Below, piece after piece: positions 37,405-45,422 of a stretch of 64,000 bases of DNA. Below the pieces are notes generated by a model. The model was given only the letters and a program-made list of their open reading frames with translations, did no database searches and had not been told where the DNA came from. The stretch spans positions 62,001-126,000 of the forward strand of contig NZ_QEES01000002.1 of the NCBI RefSeq assembly GCF_003115775.1, given 5' to 3'. Source of the DNA: Cellulomonas sp. WB94. Lineage in GTDB: Bacteria > Actinomycetota > Actinomycetes > Actinomycetales > Cellulomonadaceae. Every line of letters starts with the position of its first letter. Positions within the stretch are counted from its first letter, which is position 1. The position numbers and the translations under genes are program-made.

Positions 37405-38427
37405 GGACCGAGATCGGCACCCGGGCCGCTCGTCGACGCTCCCGACCGCGACTTCCGCTTCTGCCGCCGTCCGCGCACTGGTGGCCGATGAGCGGACGTC
37501 CGCCCTGGGGGTTACCCGGATGATCTTCTCGGACATCCGGATCTGATTACGGCAGCGAGACGTGATGGCTGGGCGAAGGCCGTCTTCGTCACGGCCGACG
37601 CTCGGCTTGCAGGTGCCCGGGCCCCGGGGCCGGATGGCGTGGCTCGCGATCGCCGGCCCAGCCGCCTGCCTCTCCTGGACCGTCGTTCGCTCGACCGGCG
37701 CGTCGCCATGGTGATGCACGTTGCACCCTGACGCTTCGCCGCCGCAGCGAGCCACCGATGGACCCGCCTGCCAACTCGACGACGCGCGTCGTCACTGCTT
37801 GGCACGCCTCACCCGGTGAGCGTGCCGCCACGACAGCGCACACAACAAGTTCTCGCCGACCTCGCTGTGTCGGGCCGAGCACGCTGTACACGTGGCCGCG
37901 TCCCCAGCTCGGCCAAAGCGGATCAACCTCCACCGACTCCTTCGGACATTCGACCGGCCCTGAAGCCTCGAAGTCGATTTGGACCATGAACTTGCTCACG
38001 TCAACGAGTCTCCGCCCACGAGGCATTTGCCGTCGACTCCCATGACTACCAGAACGGAGTAGCCATCCGCTGTCGGGGCGGCCGCGCTCGCCCGGTCATG
38101 CCGCAGACCCCACCGCTTGGGTGGCGCGAGCGGGCGTTCAACTCGAACTCAACCAGGATGCGCTCGGCGGCGATGATGGGGCTGCCGTCTTCGACTGCCT
38201 GTTCGATAGTGCCGTCGCAGAACCGCTCGCCGCGGACGACCGCAGTTCACGAGCTCCCTGCCTCAGCCGCGACGCGGAACCGGTCGACGCGGGACTATGG
38301 CGTGAGCGATTCGACGATCCATCGCTGGGACGCGGGAGACAAGCAGACGGGTTGCCGTCTAGCGACTCGATCTGCCGCTCCGGGACGTCGGAACCCGCCT
38401 GTCGGCGTGGGCTGCCAGACTGGACGT
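37405..38427. other. 1-kb region of mostly degraded sequence
   Basis: Apart from a possible leftward small gene (37589-37999), only fragments are seen. One plus-strand stretch near 37520-37610 reads DLITAARRDGWAKAVFVTADARLA without a usable start codon, which could be a piece of a PIN-like protein. Another near 38280 (YGVSDSTIHRWDAG) resembles part of a helix-turn-helix. The area looks like decayed mobile-element cargo. Confidence 0.4.
37589..37999 (-). CDS. hypothetical protein
   Basis: About 136 residues from GTG 37999, which has GGAG 10 bp upstream. The first 85 residues (SKFMVQIDFEASGPVECPK...VYSVLGP...VVCAVVAARSPGEA) look like a folded protein, while the last 50 are arginine/glycine-rich and may be out-of-frame readthrough. 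No family is recognised. Confidence 0.3.
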   Translation of the reverse strand: MSKFMVQIDFEASGPVECPKESVEVDPLWPSWGRGHVYSVLGPTQRGRRELVVCAVVAARSPGEACQAVTTRVVELAGGSIGGSLRRRSVRVQRASPWRRAGRANDGPGEAGGWAGDREPRHPAPGPGHLQAERRP

Positions 38428-39153
38428 ATGCCGCTCGATGACGGCCTGACCCAGCAGCAGGGCATGCTGCTTATCCGCGAGTCGGACTCGGCCAAGCACC
38501 TGATCGCCTACGGGGTGCAGGCGATGCGCACGGCGGCGCTCCAAGAATCAACGCGCGACCCGGTCCTGACGATGCTGTCGATCGGTGTCGAGAAGGTACT
38601 CAAACTGAGCCTCGGTCTCGTGCACCTCGCCGACTCGCGCACTTGGCCGTCGAAGGCCGTCTTCATCGCGCACCGGCACAACATCGTTGACATGGATCGC
38701 ACACTTCGCGAGCAGATCAGGGCACGCGCATCACTGGCGACGCACCGAGGCTGCGTCGACAACTTCCTCGATGCGGTCGACCACGACCCGATCTGGCCGG
38801 AGGCCGCGGCCGCCTTGAACGCCTATGGACAGCAGGGTCGCTTCTACTGGCTTGACGCGCTCTCCGGATCGCCCCAACCCGACGACACTCCGGTCGGCTA
38901 CTGGGAGAACGTGTTCAACACCGCTCGCGACGCAAGCCCCGAGCTCACGGCCCTATTCCATGAGGCCTTCAAGAGCAATGAGGCTCACGTTGAGTACATG
39001 CTGCGGCTGAACCACGCCGCCGCGGACAGCATCGAGCAGTGGTGGGCGATGGTGGCAATGGCCGGCATGCAGGGGGTGTTTGGCGAACGCGGAAAGAGCT
39101 GGGGACTGGACCAGCACATCGTGCCGCGGCAGGTACGTGACACGCCAGACTGA
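38428..39153 (+). CDS. helical protein of unknown function with HEPN-like features
   Basis: 241 residues from ATG 38428; the frame upstream lacks coherent protein sequence. The segment VLTMLSIGVEKVLKLSLGLVHL followed by FIAHRHNIVDMDRTLREQI resembles the two-helix HEPN pattern (EK-LK...H-hydrophobic) seen in toxins and abortive-infection proteins, and RHNIVDMDR offers Arg/His residues. The rest is alpha-helical with conserved-looking aromatic patches (FYWLDALSG, WWAMVAMAGM). Assignment to HEPN is tentative. It stands alone in the element between two toxin-antitoxin-like loci. Confidence 0.55.
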   Translation: MPLDDGLTQQQGMLLIRESDSAKHLIAYGVQAMRTAALQESTRDPVLTMLSIGVEKVLKLSLGLVHLADSRTWPSKAVFIAHRHNIVDMDRTLREQIRARASLATHRGCVDNFLDAVDHDPIWPEAAAALNAYGQQGRFYWLDALSGSPQPDDTPVGYWENVFNTARDASPELTALFHEAFKSNEAHVEYMLRLNHAAADSIEQWWAMVAMAGMQGVFGERGKSWGLDQHIVPRQVRDTPD

Positions 39154-39366
39154 GCGCTCGGGCAACGAAGGCTTCTTGTCCACGAAATGACCGGGAACTC
39201 GGTCCCGGGCGCGGGGCGTGTGGCCCCTGGTCGAGTTCGGCCGCGTCTACCCCCGGCGTTCTGGCCCCGGGGAGGAGGCGCCGCAGTGATCCATCGTGGA
39301 CTGGGTATCTGGGTGACCACGGGCCGCCCTCTGACCCCCGATCACGGCCGCAAGCATGACGCGCAG

Positions 39367-39714
39367 CTACAGCTGGAGGTGGAGGCGTAGGGCGTCGTCG
39401 AGCCGAGTCATCAGGTGGGTGGGGACGCGGCCAATCACTGGGCCCAAGCGTTCGACGGAGACTGACCGGACTTGTTCGGCCTGCGCCTTGGAGTCCAGTC
39501 GAAGGTCGGTCTCGTCGGCTGGCAGGAGCACCTGGAAGGGGAACACCCGGGCGACAGTGGTGGTCAGCGGAACGATGGTGACCACGCCGCGGCCGAGGCG
39601 TGCGGCTGTGGCGTTGGCGCGGTCATTGCTGACGATGACGGCCGGGCGACGCTTGTTCGCCTCGCTGGGCTGGGCCGGGTCCAGGTCGGTCAGGCGGATT
39701 TCACCGCGCAGCAT
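39367..39714 (-). CDS. mazF: MazF/PemK-family endoribonuclease toxin
   Basis: 115 residues. [34 protein letters not shown] matches the MazF/PemK beta-barrel start, with the RPAVIVSND strand and the later [10 protein letters not shown] strand containing the conserved PLT. MazF cuts single-stranded mRNA at short motifs. It overlaps the antitoxin end by 14 bp, so production is coupled to it. The 213 bp between this gene and the preceding HEPN-like ORF hold nothing recognisable. Confidence 0.9.
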   Translation of the reverse strand: MLRGEIRLTDLDPAQPSEANKRRPAVIVSNDRANATAARLGRGVVTIVPLTTTVARVFPFQVLLPADETDLRLDSKAQAEQVRSVSVERLGPVIGRVPTHLMTRLDDALRLHLQL

Positions 39715-39931
39715 CAGCGAGCCCATCGGCTGCTGTCGACTCCCACGCCGCGGCATCACCCGATGCTTCCCACTCGTCCCACGCGGCGGCGTAGGAATCC
39801 TCCAGCTCCGGGTCGCCCAGAAGCCGGATCGCCTGCTGGATCGCTGCAGAACGCGACGACAACCCGGCTGCGTGCGCGTACTTGTCGAGCGCGGCCACCT
39901 CGTCCTCGGAGAGACTGACACTGAGCTTCAT
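39701..39931 (-). CDS. ribbon-helix-helix antitoxin of the MazF toxin
   Basis: 76 residues. [37 protein letters not shown] is an RHH DNA-binding domain; the acidic C-terminal tail ([20 protein letters not shown]) would wrap the toxin. It is translated first and overlaps mazF. It should also repress its own promoter just upstream of 39931. Confidence 0.88.
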   Translation of the reverse strand: MKLSVSLSEDEVAALDKYAHAAGLSSRSAAIQQAIRLLGDPELEDSYAAAWDEWEASGDAAAWESTAADGLADAAR

Positions 39932-40686
39932 AACCCCATGCTACCCCAGTGGCACTCAAGTGGCTACTCTGGTCGCCTTTCGGCTATGCCGCCGACATGA
40001 CATCGAGCGGGACCTCCCATTCATCAGCGGTGTCGGCGGCGCCCCCAGCGCCAACTGCCGGGTCCGTATGAAGACATGGGTTTCGGGATACTCGGGTCCC
40101 AAGCGGGGATGTAGCCCTCGCCATCGGCCTTACGGCGCTGGAGTGCACCAACGTCGTGCTTCACCCCAGCCCAGAAGGCGCTCCACTTCATACCACCGAG
40201 GGTCGCCGTCCACGCCGCGAACCGCAATGCAGGACACGTCTGATGCCTACCCGGACTTGGTGCCAGGCCGTCCTCTTGAACCCCCGCGAGCAGCACCCCC
40301 AGCGTTCGCTCATGCCGCTGAGCCGGATGGCGACCGCTGGTCGGCCCGTTCTGAAGGCGGTTCGGTGAGTGGTCGTGCTTGTCGCGTGCGCCATGCCGCT
40401 TGCATGACCTTCGGGGAGCTGGAGCTCAGCGATGACGTCGAGTTCGCGGATTGGATCCGACCTCGCCTGGTCCGAAGAACCGCCGCGCTCGGCGGACCTG
40501 GACCGGGTGGACGTAGAGCCGGTGCGCGTCGAGAGGGAGGGTGGATGGCTCGAGGTCGAGCTCGATGCCCTTCGGCAATGCGCGCATGGGCAAATCTTGT
40601 GGCAGCACGCCCGGTTCAGGCCGCGGTCGGGGCGGCTACGCTCGCCCCCGTGTGAGTCGCGGCCCCGGTAGAGGAGGCGGCGTCGG
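39932..40686. other. 755-bp spacer with no convincing gene
   Basis: Short open frames occur on both strands; one leftward stretch near 40024-40191 (MKWSAFWAGVKHDVGALQRR) is protein-like but very short and ends in low-complexity sequence. The 3' end contains GAGGAGG at 40671-40677 serving the next gene. No repeat or RNA gene is recognised. Confidence 0.45.
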
Positions 40687-41214
40687 TTGACGGGACGGGG
40701 GGTGGGTGCGCTGAGGCAACACCCTGACGTGCTGGGCCCGGTGGCAGTGGTGCTAGGGATCGGCTTCCTGGCGGCCGGATGCAGCAGTCAAGCACCAGCG
40801 CCAGCGGTGGAGTATGCGCGCTACCAGTACTCCTGCTGCCAGTCCGGCCTGCCCACGGTGGCCTATCCCGGCGAGGTCATCGCCTTGGACTGGACCTCCA
40901 CCGCGCAACCACCGACCGCCTCCACCGCTGCGACGGCTACGACTCTATCCGCGTCACTGACCGGCCCGTTCCCGGATGTGGCCGCGCTGAAGACCGCGAT
41001 GAGCGCCACCAACCCGCCTGCCCCGACAGTGACCGCGACCGACGTACACACCACAGACCGCGTGGGTGGAACGCCAACCTCCTCCCTGCAACTGCCCGCC
41101 CAGGCACCGATCGGTTTCTACGACGTACGGACCACCGTCGCCTCGGGTGGTGCTGCGCTGTCCGGAGACCAGATCGTGCAGGTGACTGCCAGCCGACCCG
41201 CCGCGACCCCATAG
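40687..41214 (+). CDS. small alanine/threonine-rich lipoprotein
   Basis: 175 residues from TTG 40687, chosen because GGAGG lies 9 bp upstream and no better start precedes the signal peptide. The hydrophobic segment ends in lipobox LAAGC (about residue 30). The mature part contains a Cys pair (YSCCQSG) and beta-strand-like sequence ending in IGFYDVRTTVASGGAALSGDQIVQV, suggestive of an Ig-like domain. No family assigned. Confidence 0.6.
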   Translation: MTGRGVGALRQHPDVLGPVAVVLGIGFLAAGCSSQAPAPAVEYARYQYSCCQSGLPTVAYPGEVIALDWTSTAQPPTASTAATATTLSASLTGPFPDVAALKTAMSATNPPAPTVTATDVHTTDRVGGTPTSSLQLPAQAPIGFYDVRTTVASGGAALSGDQIVQVTASRPAATP

Positions 41215-41392
41215 GAAGTCGCGGCGCCCAAGGCCCGCTGCCCGCTCGCTGCTCCGCGGCACGCCTCTCGCTCGGCCGCGTTCAGCTGCTTTCTGGGCCG
41301 CCCGGGATATTCGGACATCGCGCCGCCCGCGCGTTCCCGGGGAGCGGCTTTGGGCGGCCGTTCCGTGGGCGGCAGCTGACCGCCCGCGGTCC

Positions 41393-42103
41393 TTATCCCG
41401 CCCGACCCCGGCGCCCGGGCGGGAGTAGTCCGCGGGCGCGGGCCTTCGCGACCCAGCCCTGGGCGGTGCTGAGCGCGACACCACTGAGCTCGGCCATGGT
41501 CGCCGACGGGTTCGAGTCGCCATTCACGGTGAGCTGGCCGTGCTGGAGGGCGACGAGCTCATAGAAGTCAGGCGTCTGCTTCGGGTCGCCGAGGGGTTTG
41601 AGCAGGTCGCGCTCGGCGACCTTGCGGCCGCTGGGGAGTTCGATCTTGCCGCCGGTGATGGTGCTTGTGCGGGTCATGGCGAACAGTCGCTTGTTGATCG
41701 CGGCTTCGATGCGAGCGGTCGGCAGCTCGCGCAGGAGCTGGCTGGTGATCGGGTCTCCGGGGCGCCAGGGCAGGTAGACGACCCCGGTGATGCGGATCTC
41801 CTCGGGGATCGCCAGGAGCTGGCGCTGGAGCCTGATGAACACGCGGGTCGCGGTGGCGGTGTGCTCGATGTAGCGCCAGCGGCCGTCGATCGTCTCGTTC
41901 TGCTCGGAGTCGAGCTGCGCCTGACGCTCCTCGCCCACGACGGTCTGATCGTCGTAGCCAAGCAGGGCGTCGATCGCGCCGCTGGCATCGTCGGGGCGTT
42001 CCCCGGGAAAGCGGTTCGGCAGGTGCCAGCCCGCAGGCAGGTCGCCCTGGACGAGCAGCCCGTCATAGGTCTGATCGCCGGGCAGGCGCGGGGCAGTCAA
42101 CAT
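41393..42103 (-). CDS. hypothetical protein with C-terminal helix-turn-helix, element-associated
   Basis: 236 residues from ATG 42103. The body (TYDGLLVQGDLPAGWHLPNRFPGERPDD... RVFIRLQRQLLAIPEEIRITGVVYLPWRPGD) has no known function. The last 40 residues, NPSATMAELSGVALSTAQGWVAKARARGLLPPGR, read as a helix-turn-helix. Location beside the excisionase suggests a regulatory or replication-related role in the element. Confident as a gene, unknown in role. The 178 bp beyond its stop are empty. Confidence 0.7.
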   Translation of the reverse strand: MLTAPRLPGDQTYDGLLVQGDLPAGWHLPNRFPGERPDDASGAIDALLGYDDQTVVGEERQAQLDSEQNETIDGRWRYIEHTATATRVFIRLQRQLLAIPEEIRITGVVYLPWRPGDPITSQLLRELPTARIEAAINKRLFAMTRTSTITGGKIELPSGRKVAERDLLKPLGDPKQTPDFYELVALQHGQLTVNGDSNPSATMAELSGVALSTAQGWVAKARARGLLPPGRRGRAG

Positions 42104-42343
42104 GGGACCAGGCTACGCGAGTTTCGGCACCAACTCATGTACTTGCCGATACACCCGCCCGTGTGGTCTAATCGCATGTACCCGCGAGAACACGAGGTAA
42201 GCAATGGCCACGACGGCATCGAGCCTCAGCGCCGAACGCGAAACGTCCCGAGCAGAACCCTGCCGGTCGGCCCCTCGTGCGACCGGAGCCGGCACTCGGC
42301 GGGCGGCAGAGGGCAGCGCCAACCCACCCCGGAGGAGCACTCG

Positions 42344-42565
42344 ATGACCCAGACGATTCCGACCGCGGACGCGCGGCGGGTGATGCTCACGGTTGCGGAG
42401 GCCGCTGACGAGCTTGCCGTCACCGAACGATTCATCCGCAAGCTCATCTCCAACGGCCAGCTCCGTGCTGTCAAGGTCGGGACGCGCGTCGTCCGCATCC
42501 GCCGCACCGACCTCGACGACCTCCTGCGGCCCGCCCGGGTAGTGCCGCAACTCGGTCGACGTTGA
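42344..42565 (+). CDS. excisionase-family (Xis/MerR-like) DNA-binding protein
   Basis: 73 residues behind GGAGGAG. The winged helix-turn-helix is LTVAEAADELAVTERFIRKLISNGQLRAVKVGTRVVRIRRTDLDDLL, the excisionase (HTH_17) family. Located about 430 bp from attR, it probably directs excision with the integrase at the other end. The longer upstream open frame runs through the neighbouring gene's opposite strand and is not used. Confidence 0.88.
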   Translation: MTQTIPTADARRVMLTVAEAADELAVTERFIRKLISNGQLRAVKVGTRVVRIRRTDLDDLLRPARVVPQLGRR

Positions 42566-42996
42566 GTGATCGCCGCTGACCGAGTGCACGTCGCACCGTT
42601 CAGGTGCGGACCAGCGTCGACTGACGGCGTTGATCCGTCAGCCCATCCCGGCCGTTGACGGCGGTTCGCACAGGACCACGTCAATGGCGCCGTGACAAGG
42701 GTGCCGCCCGGCGGGTCCTCGTCGTTGTCGACGACGCCGCTGTCGACCGCGTCGTCCGCGGCGCCGGCCAGGCCGCGTCGCCCTGCCCGCGGATCGTGGC
42801 CGGCTTCGGCGTGGAGGGACGGGCGCCATGAAGCCGTGTCGACAAACAACGCACTTAGTCAGTCCCGAGTGGCATGCCATAACGTGCCATAAGGGGGTCC
42901 CTCAGGGTGCATCTCGGTTCCACTCGGTGTAACCTCGGAAGCGTCTGACCTGCAGAAACATGTTCTGAAGAGGGTCGTTACAACCCTTCGGCGTAA
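42566..42996. other. right-end region of the element with arm-type sites
   Basis: No gene is seen. At 42875-42893 lies TGCCATAACGTGCCATAAG, the exact copy of the left-end repeat at 26245-26263. The remainder up to the att core should carry integrase and excisionase contacts. Confidence 0.65.
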
Positions 42997-43039
42997 CTTC
43001 CAAACTGGCTACGGGAGTTCGATTCTCCTCACCCGCTCC
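42997..43039 (+). repeat. attR: 43-bp copy of the tRNA-Gly 3' part
   Basis: Identical to 26130-26172, beginning CTTCCAAACTGGCTACGGGA and ending in CCCGCTCC. The preceding bases do not continue the tRNA, so this is a partial copy and not a tRNA gene. It marks the right boundary of the integrated element. Confidence 0.93.
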
Positions 43040-43092
43040 CCTCACGATTTCGCAGGCCAGCGGCTCTCGCAGGTCAGCAGTCTCAGCCCTGC

Positions 43093-43995
43093 TCAGCCGA
43101 TGAGATCGAGCTCCGGGCGAGCTGCGTCAGCGTCCACGCCGCGGCGTCGTCGTCCCCCTCGTTGTGCAGCGGCGCCGGCGAGGACCACCAGCAGGATGCC
43201 GGCCAGCTGGGCGGGCGACGGCCGCTGGTGGAGCACGACCAGCCCGAGGAGGACGCCGACGGCCGGCTCGAGCGCCATCAAGGTCCCGAACGCACTCGCT
43301 GTCATGTGGCGCAGGGCGTGCATCTCCAGCGCGAACGGAAGGACCGGCAGGAGGATGGCGAGCCCGGCCGCGGCGCCGATCACGCCGAGGGTGAGGTGGC
43401 CGGCGGCCTGCGGGATGCCGACGACGGCCGCCGTCGCCGCGGCGATCGGGATGGTCATGGCCAGGCCGCCCATCCCCGTGAAGCGGTCGCCGATCCGCTG
43501 GGTGAGCTGGATGTAGGTGGCCCAACCCAGGGCCGCGAGCGCGGCGAAGCCGAGCCCTACCGGATCGACGTGCCCGTTCCAGGGCTGCGTGAGCAGCACG
43601 ACCCCGACCAGCGCGAGGGCCGGCCAGGCCAGCACCTTCCGGCTGGGGCTGCGGACGGCGGCAAGGGTCAGCGGACCGAGGAACTCGACGGCGACGGCGG
43701 TGCCGAGCGGGATCCGTTCGATCGCGGCGAGGAAGGTGACCGTCACGAGGCCGGTCGCTGTGCCCAGTCCGAGCAGCACCGGCACGTCGCCACGGCTGAC
43801 GGCTCGCAGGGGCGGCCGGACGAAGGCGAGGAAGACGACCGCCCCGAGGCTGAGTCGGAGCCATGCGGTACCGGCCGGACCGACGGAGTCGATCATGGGC
43901 ACCGAGAGCGCCGAGCCGAGCTGCACCGACAGCATCGCCGCGAGCGCCGAGGCCCACGGCGGACGTCGCGGCGACGGCGGCAGCAGGGCGGTCAT
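43093..43995 (-). CDS. EamA/RhtA-family (DMT superfamily) exporter
   Basis: 300 residues with about ten hydrophobic segments in two repeats. GPAGTAWLRLSLGAVVFLAF and IPLGTAVAVEFLGPLTLAA in the first half, MTASAFGTLMALEPAVGVLLGLVVLHQ in the second, identify the family. RhtA-type members export threonine, homoserine or other metabolites. Its ATG overlaps the B3/4-domain gene stop by four bases, making it the last gene of the regulator-B3/4-exporter operon, so it is probably controlled by the XRE-cupin protein. Substrate unknown. Confidence 0.9.
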   Translation of the reverse strand: MTALLPPSPRRPPWASALAAMLSVQLGSALSVPMIDSVGPAGTAWLRLSLGAVVFLAFVRPPLRAVSRGDVPVLLGLGTATGLVTVTFLAAIERIPLGTAVAVEFLGPLTLAAVRSPSRKVLAWPALALVGVVLLTQPWNGHVDPVGLGFAALAALGWATYIQLTQRIGDRFTGMGGLAMTIPIAAATAAVVGIPQAAGHLTLGVIGAAAGLAILLPVLPFALEMHALRHMTASAFGTLMALEPAVGVLLGLVVLHQRPSPAQLAGILLVVLAGAAAQRGGRRRRGVDADAARPELDLIG

Positions 43996-44723
43996 GAGCC
44001 GCCGCCGTCGTCTGCGAGGAGGCGGCGAGCGACCCTGACGTCGGGGCCGAGCCGGACCAGGTGAGCGACGAGGTCGTCCGCGGCGAGGTGGAGCGCCTCG
44101 TCCGTGACCGCTCCGAGAGCGTCGAGGATGAAGAAGGCGGCCGTGGTGTCGTCGCTCAGCTGGGTGCGACGAGCCTGGCGCCAGTTCCACCGTCGACAGG
44201 TCACCCCTGCCTCGTCGCACCACACGACCTCACCCGGCTCCGGGTGCTCGACCACGTCGGTACCTCCGCCGACCGTGTCGAAGGTTTCCCTGCCCGCGGC
44301 GCGGACCAGCCGCGGCGAGCCGCTGTACCGGTTCAGGTCCTCCCCGCCGATCGGGATCTGGTGCAGCACCGACACCGCGTTGTAGAGGTCCGTGAGCCGG
44401 TTGACACGCGGAAGTCCCTCCGCCGCGCGCCGCAGGAGCGCCTCCAGGCTGTTGCGGGTTCGTTGCGGCTTCGCTCCGAACGCCCGGTAGGCCTCCCGCC
44501 ACTGCGCCACGTGCGGGACCTCCTCCACTGCGGTGCCCGCCAGCGCCTCACAGGCAGCGTCCTGCGCGGCCTGGATCAGCGCGTCGCCGGCCGCGTCGCC
44601 CGGTCCGGGGACGAGCCCGTCGACCGCCACGAGCATCGCCCGGTAGTCGGGCCGCAACCCGAGGACGTCCGCCGCGACGAGGCCGCCTGCGAGGAAGTCG
44701 TCGAGCCGCGTGGGCTCATCCAT
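43992..44723 (-). CDS. B3/4-domain protein (PheRS beta-subunit editing-domain relative)
   Basis: 243 residues from ATG 44723. The block PRVNRLTDLYNAVSVLHQIPIGGEDLNRYSG and EVVWCDEAGVTCRRWNWRQA are characteristic of free-standing B3/4-domain proteins. The B3/4 domain of PheRS hydrolyses mischarged Tyr-tRNA; the role of free-standing members is not settled. It overlaps both neighbours (8 bp with the regulator, 4 bp with the exporter), so the three act together, possibly in amino acid analogue detoxification and export (inference). Confidence 0.85.
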   Translation of the reverse strand: MDEPTRLDDFLAGGLVAADVLGLRPDYRAMLVAVDGLVPGPGDAAGDALIQAAQDAACEALAGTAVEEVPHVAQWREAYRAFGAKPQRTRNSLEALLRRAAEGLPRVNRLTDLYNAVSVLHQIPIGGEDLNRYSGSPRLVRAAGRETFDTVGGGTDVVEHPEPGEVVWCDEAGVTCRRWNWRQARRTQLSDDTTAAFFILDALGAVTDEALHLAADDLVAHLVRLGPDVRVARRLLADDGGGS

Positions 44724-45321
44724 CGTGGACCTCCGACCGACGCCCTGAACCGACGCCCGGCTCGAAGACGGCCAACGAGAACCTCGCCTCCTGCGTGCCC
44801 GGGTTTCCATATGAGTGCGCCACGTCGCCGCCGAACGCGACCGCGTCCCCCGCCTCGAGCGAGACCGAATGGTCGCCGACGGTGATCGTGATGCTGCCCT
44901 GCTGGACCTGCACGAGCTCCTTGGTCCCCGCGGTGTGGGCCTCGCTCACATGGGTGTCCCCCGCGCCCAGCGTCCAGTCCCACAGCTCGACCACGTCGGG
45001 CTTCTCGGTGCCGGCCACCAGCACCCCGCGCCCGCCGGACTCGCTGCGCCACAGCACCGCGCCCTCACCCCGGCGTGTCACCGACAGCGGCCTGGGGCCG
45101 GACGGCTCGACCAACGACGGCAGCCCGACGCCGAGCGCGTCGCTGATCCTCAGCAGGGTCCCCACGCTCGGGTTGACCGCACCCTGCTCGACGTTGACCA
45201 CCATCCGACGGCTGACCCCGGCAACGTCCGCCAGCTGGTCCAGCGTCCATCGCCGCGACTGCCGCGCCTGTCGCACGCGCGCACCGATCGTCACAGCCAG
45301 ACCCGCGGTCCCGTCTTCCAT
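44716..45321 (-). CDS. XRE-family regulator with C-terminal cupin domain
   Basis: 201 residues from ATG 45321. The N-terminal helix-turn-helix (RVRQARQSRRWTLDQLADVAGVSRRMVVNVEQGAVNPSVGTLLRI) is followed by a cupin domain (HVSEAHTAGTKELVQVQQGSITITVGDHSVSLEAGDAVAFGGDVAHSYGN). Such proteins sense a small ligand and repress their own operon. The start lies within 10 bases of a TATGGT -10 box and has no ribosome site, so the mRNA is probably leaderless. The three GTGCAC repeats upstream are likely its operator. Confidence 0.9.
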   Translation of the reverse strand: MEDGTAGLAVTIGARVRQARQSRRWTLDQLADVAGVSRRMVVNVEQGAVNPSVGTLLRISDALGVGLPSLVEPSGPRPLSVTRRGEGAVLWRSESGGRGVLVAGTEKPDVVELWDWTLGAGDTHVSEAHTAGTKELVQVQQGSITITVGDHSVSLEAGDAVAFGGDVAHSYGNPGTQEARFSLAVFEPGVGSGRRSEVHDG

Positions 45322-45322
45322 G

Positions 45323-45351
45323 AGTGCACCATAGTGCACTCCGCGTGCACT
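45323..45351. promoter_or_regulatory. three phased AGTGCACY repeats and overlapping promoter of the XRE-cupin operon
   Basis: AGTGCACC (45323-45330), AGTGCACT (45333-45340, a perfect palindrome) and CGTGCACT (45344-45351) are spaced 10-11 bp apart, i.e. on one face of the helix. The minus-strand TATGGT at 45328-45333 overlaps the first two copies, so binding there would block transcription. The assignment to the adjacent regulator is inferred. Confidence 0.55.
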
Positions 45352-45422
45352 TTGGCGACGTCCTGCTGCCCGGGTCGCGACCCTCGTGCCGCTCCGCCCG
45401 ATCGGCCGGCCGTCGTGATGGG

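Larger units (their letters stand above)
26130..43039 (+). mobile_element. integrative mobilizable element in tRNA-Gly (about 16.9 kb)
   Basis: Bounded by a 43-bp perfect repeat of the tRNA-Gly 3' end. It contains a tyrosine integrase at the tRNA end, an excisionase near the other end, a MobF relaxase, toxin-antitoxin pairs and exported proteins of no housekeeping type. Gene density is low, with several decayed spacers, and parts such as 28340-29600 and 32720-33195 are visibly less GC-rich than the flanks. No VirB4, VirD4/TcpA or FtsK/TraB-like gene is present, so transfer would need a helper. Confidence 0.88.

Noticed and set aside
37520-37640. PIN-domain toxin gene
   Set aside because: Only about 35 protein-like residues without a usable start codon and with an in-frame stop just upstream; at most a remnant.
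42997-43039. Second tRNA-Gly gene
   Set aside because: Only the 3' 43 bp are present; no D-arm or 5' acceptor strand precedes it. It is the att repeat.
26100-43039. CRISPR array or prophage structural genes in the tRNA-linked island
   Set aside because: No short regularly spaced repeats, and no capsid, portal, terminase or tail proteins are encoded.
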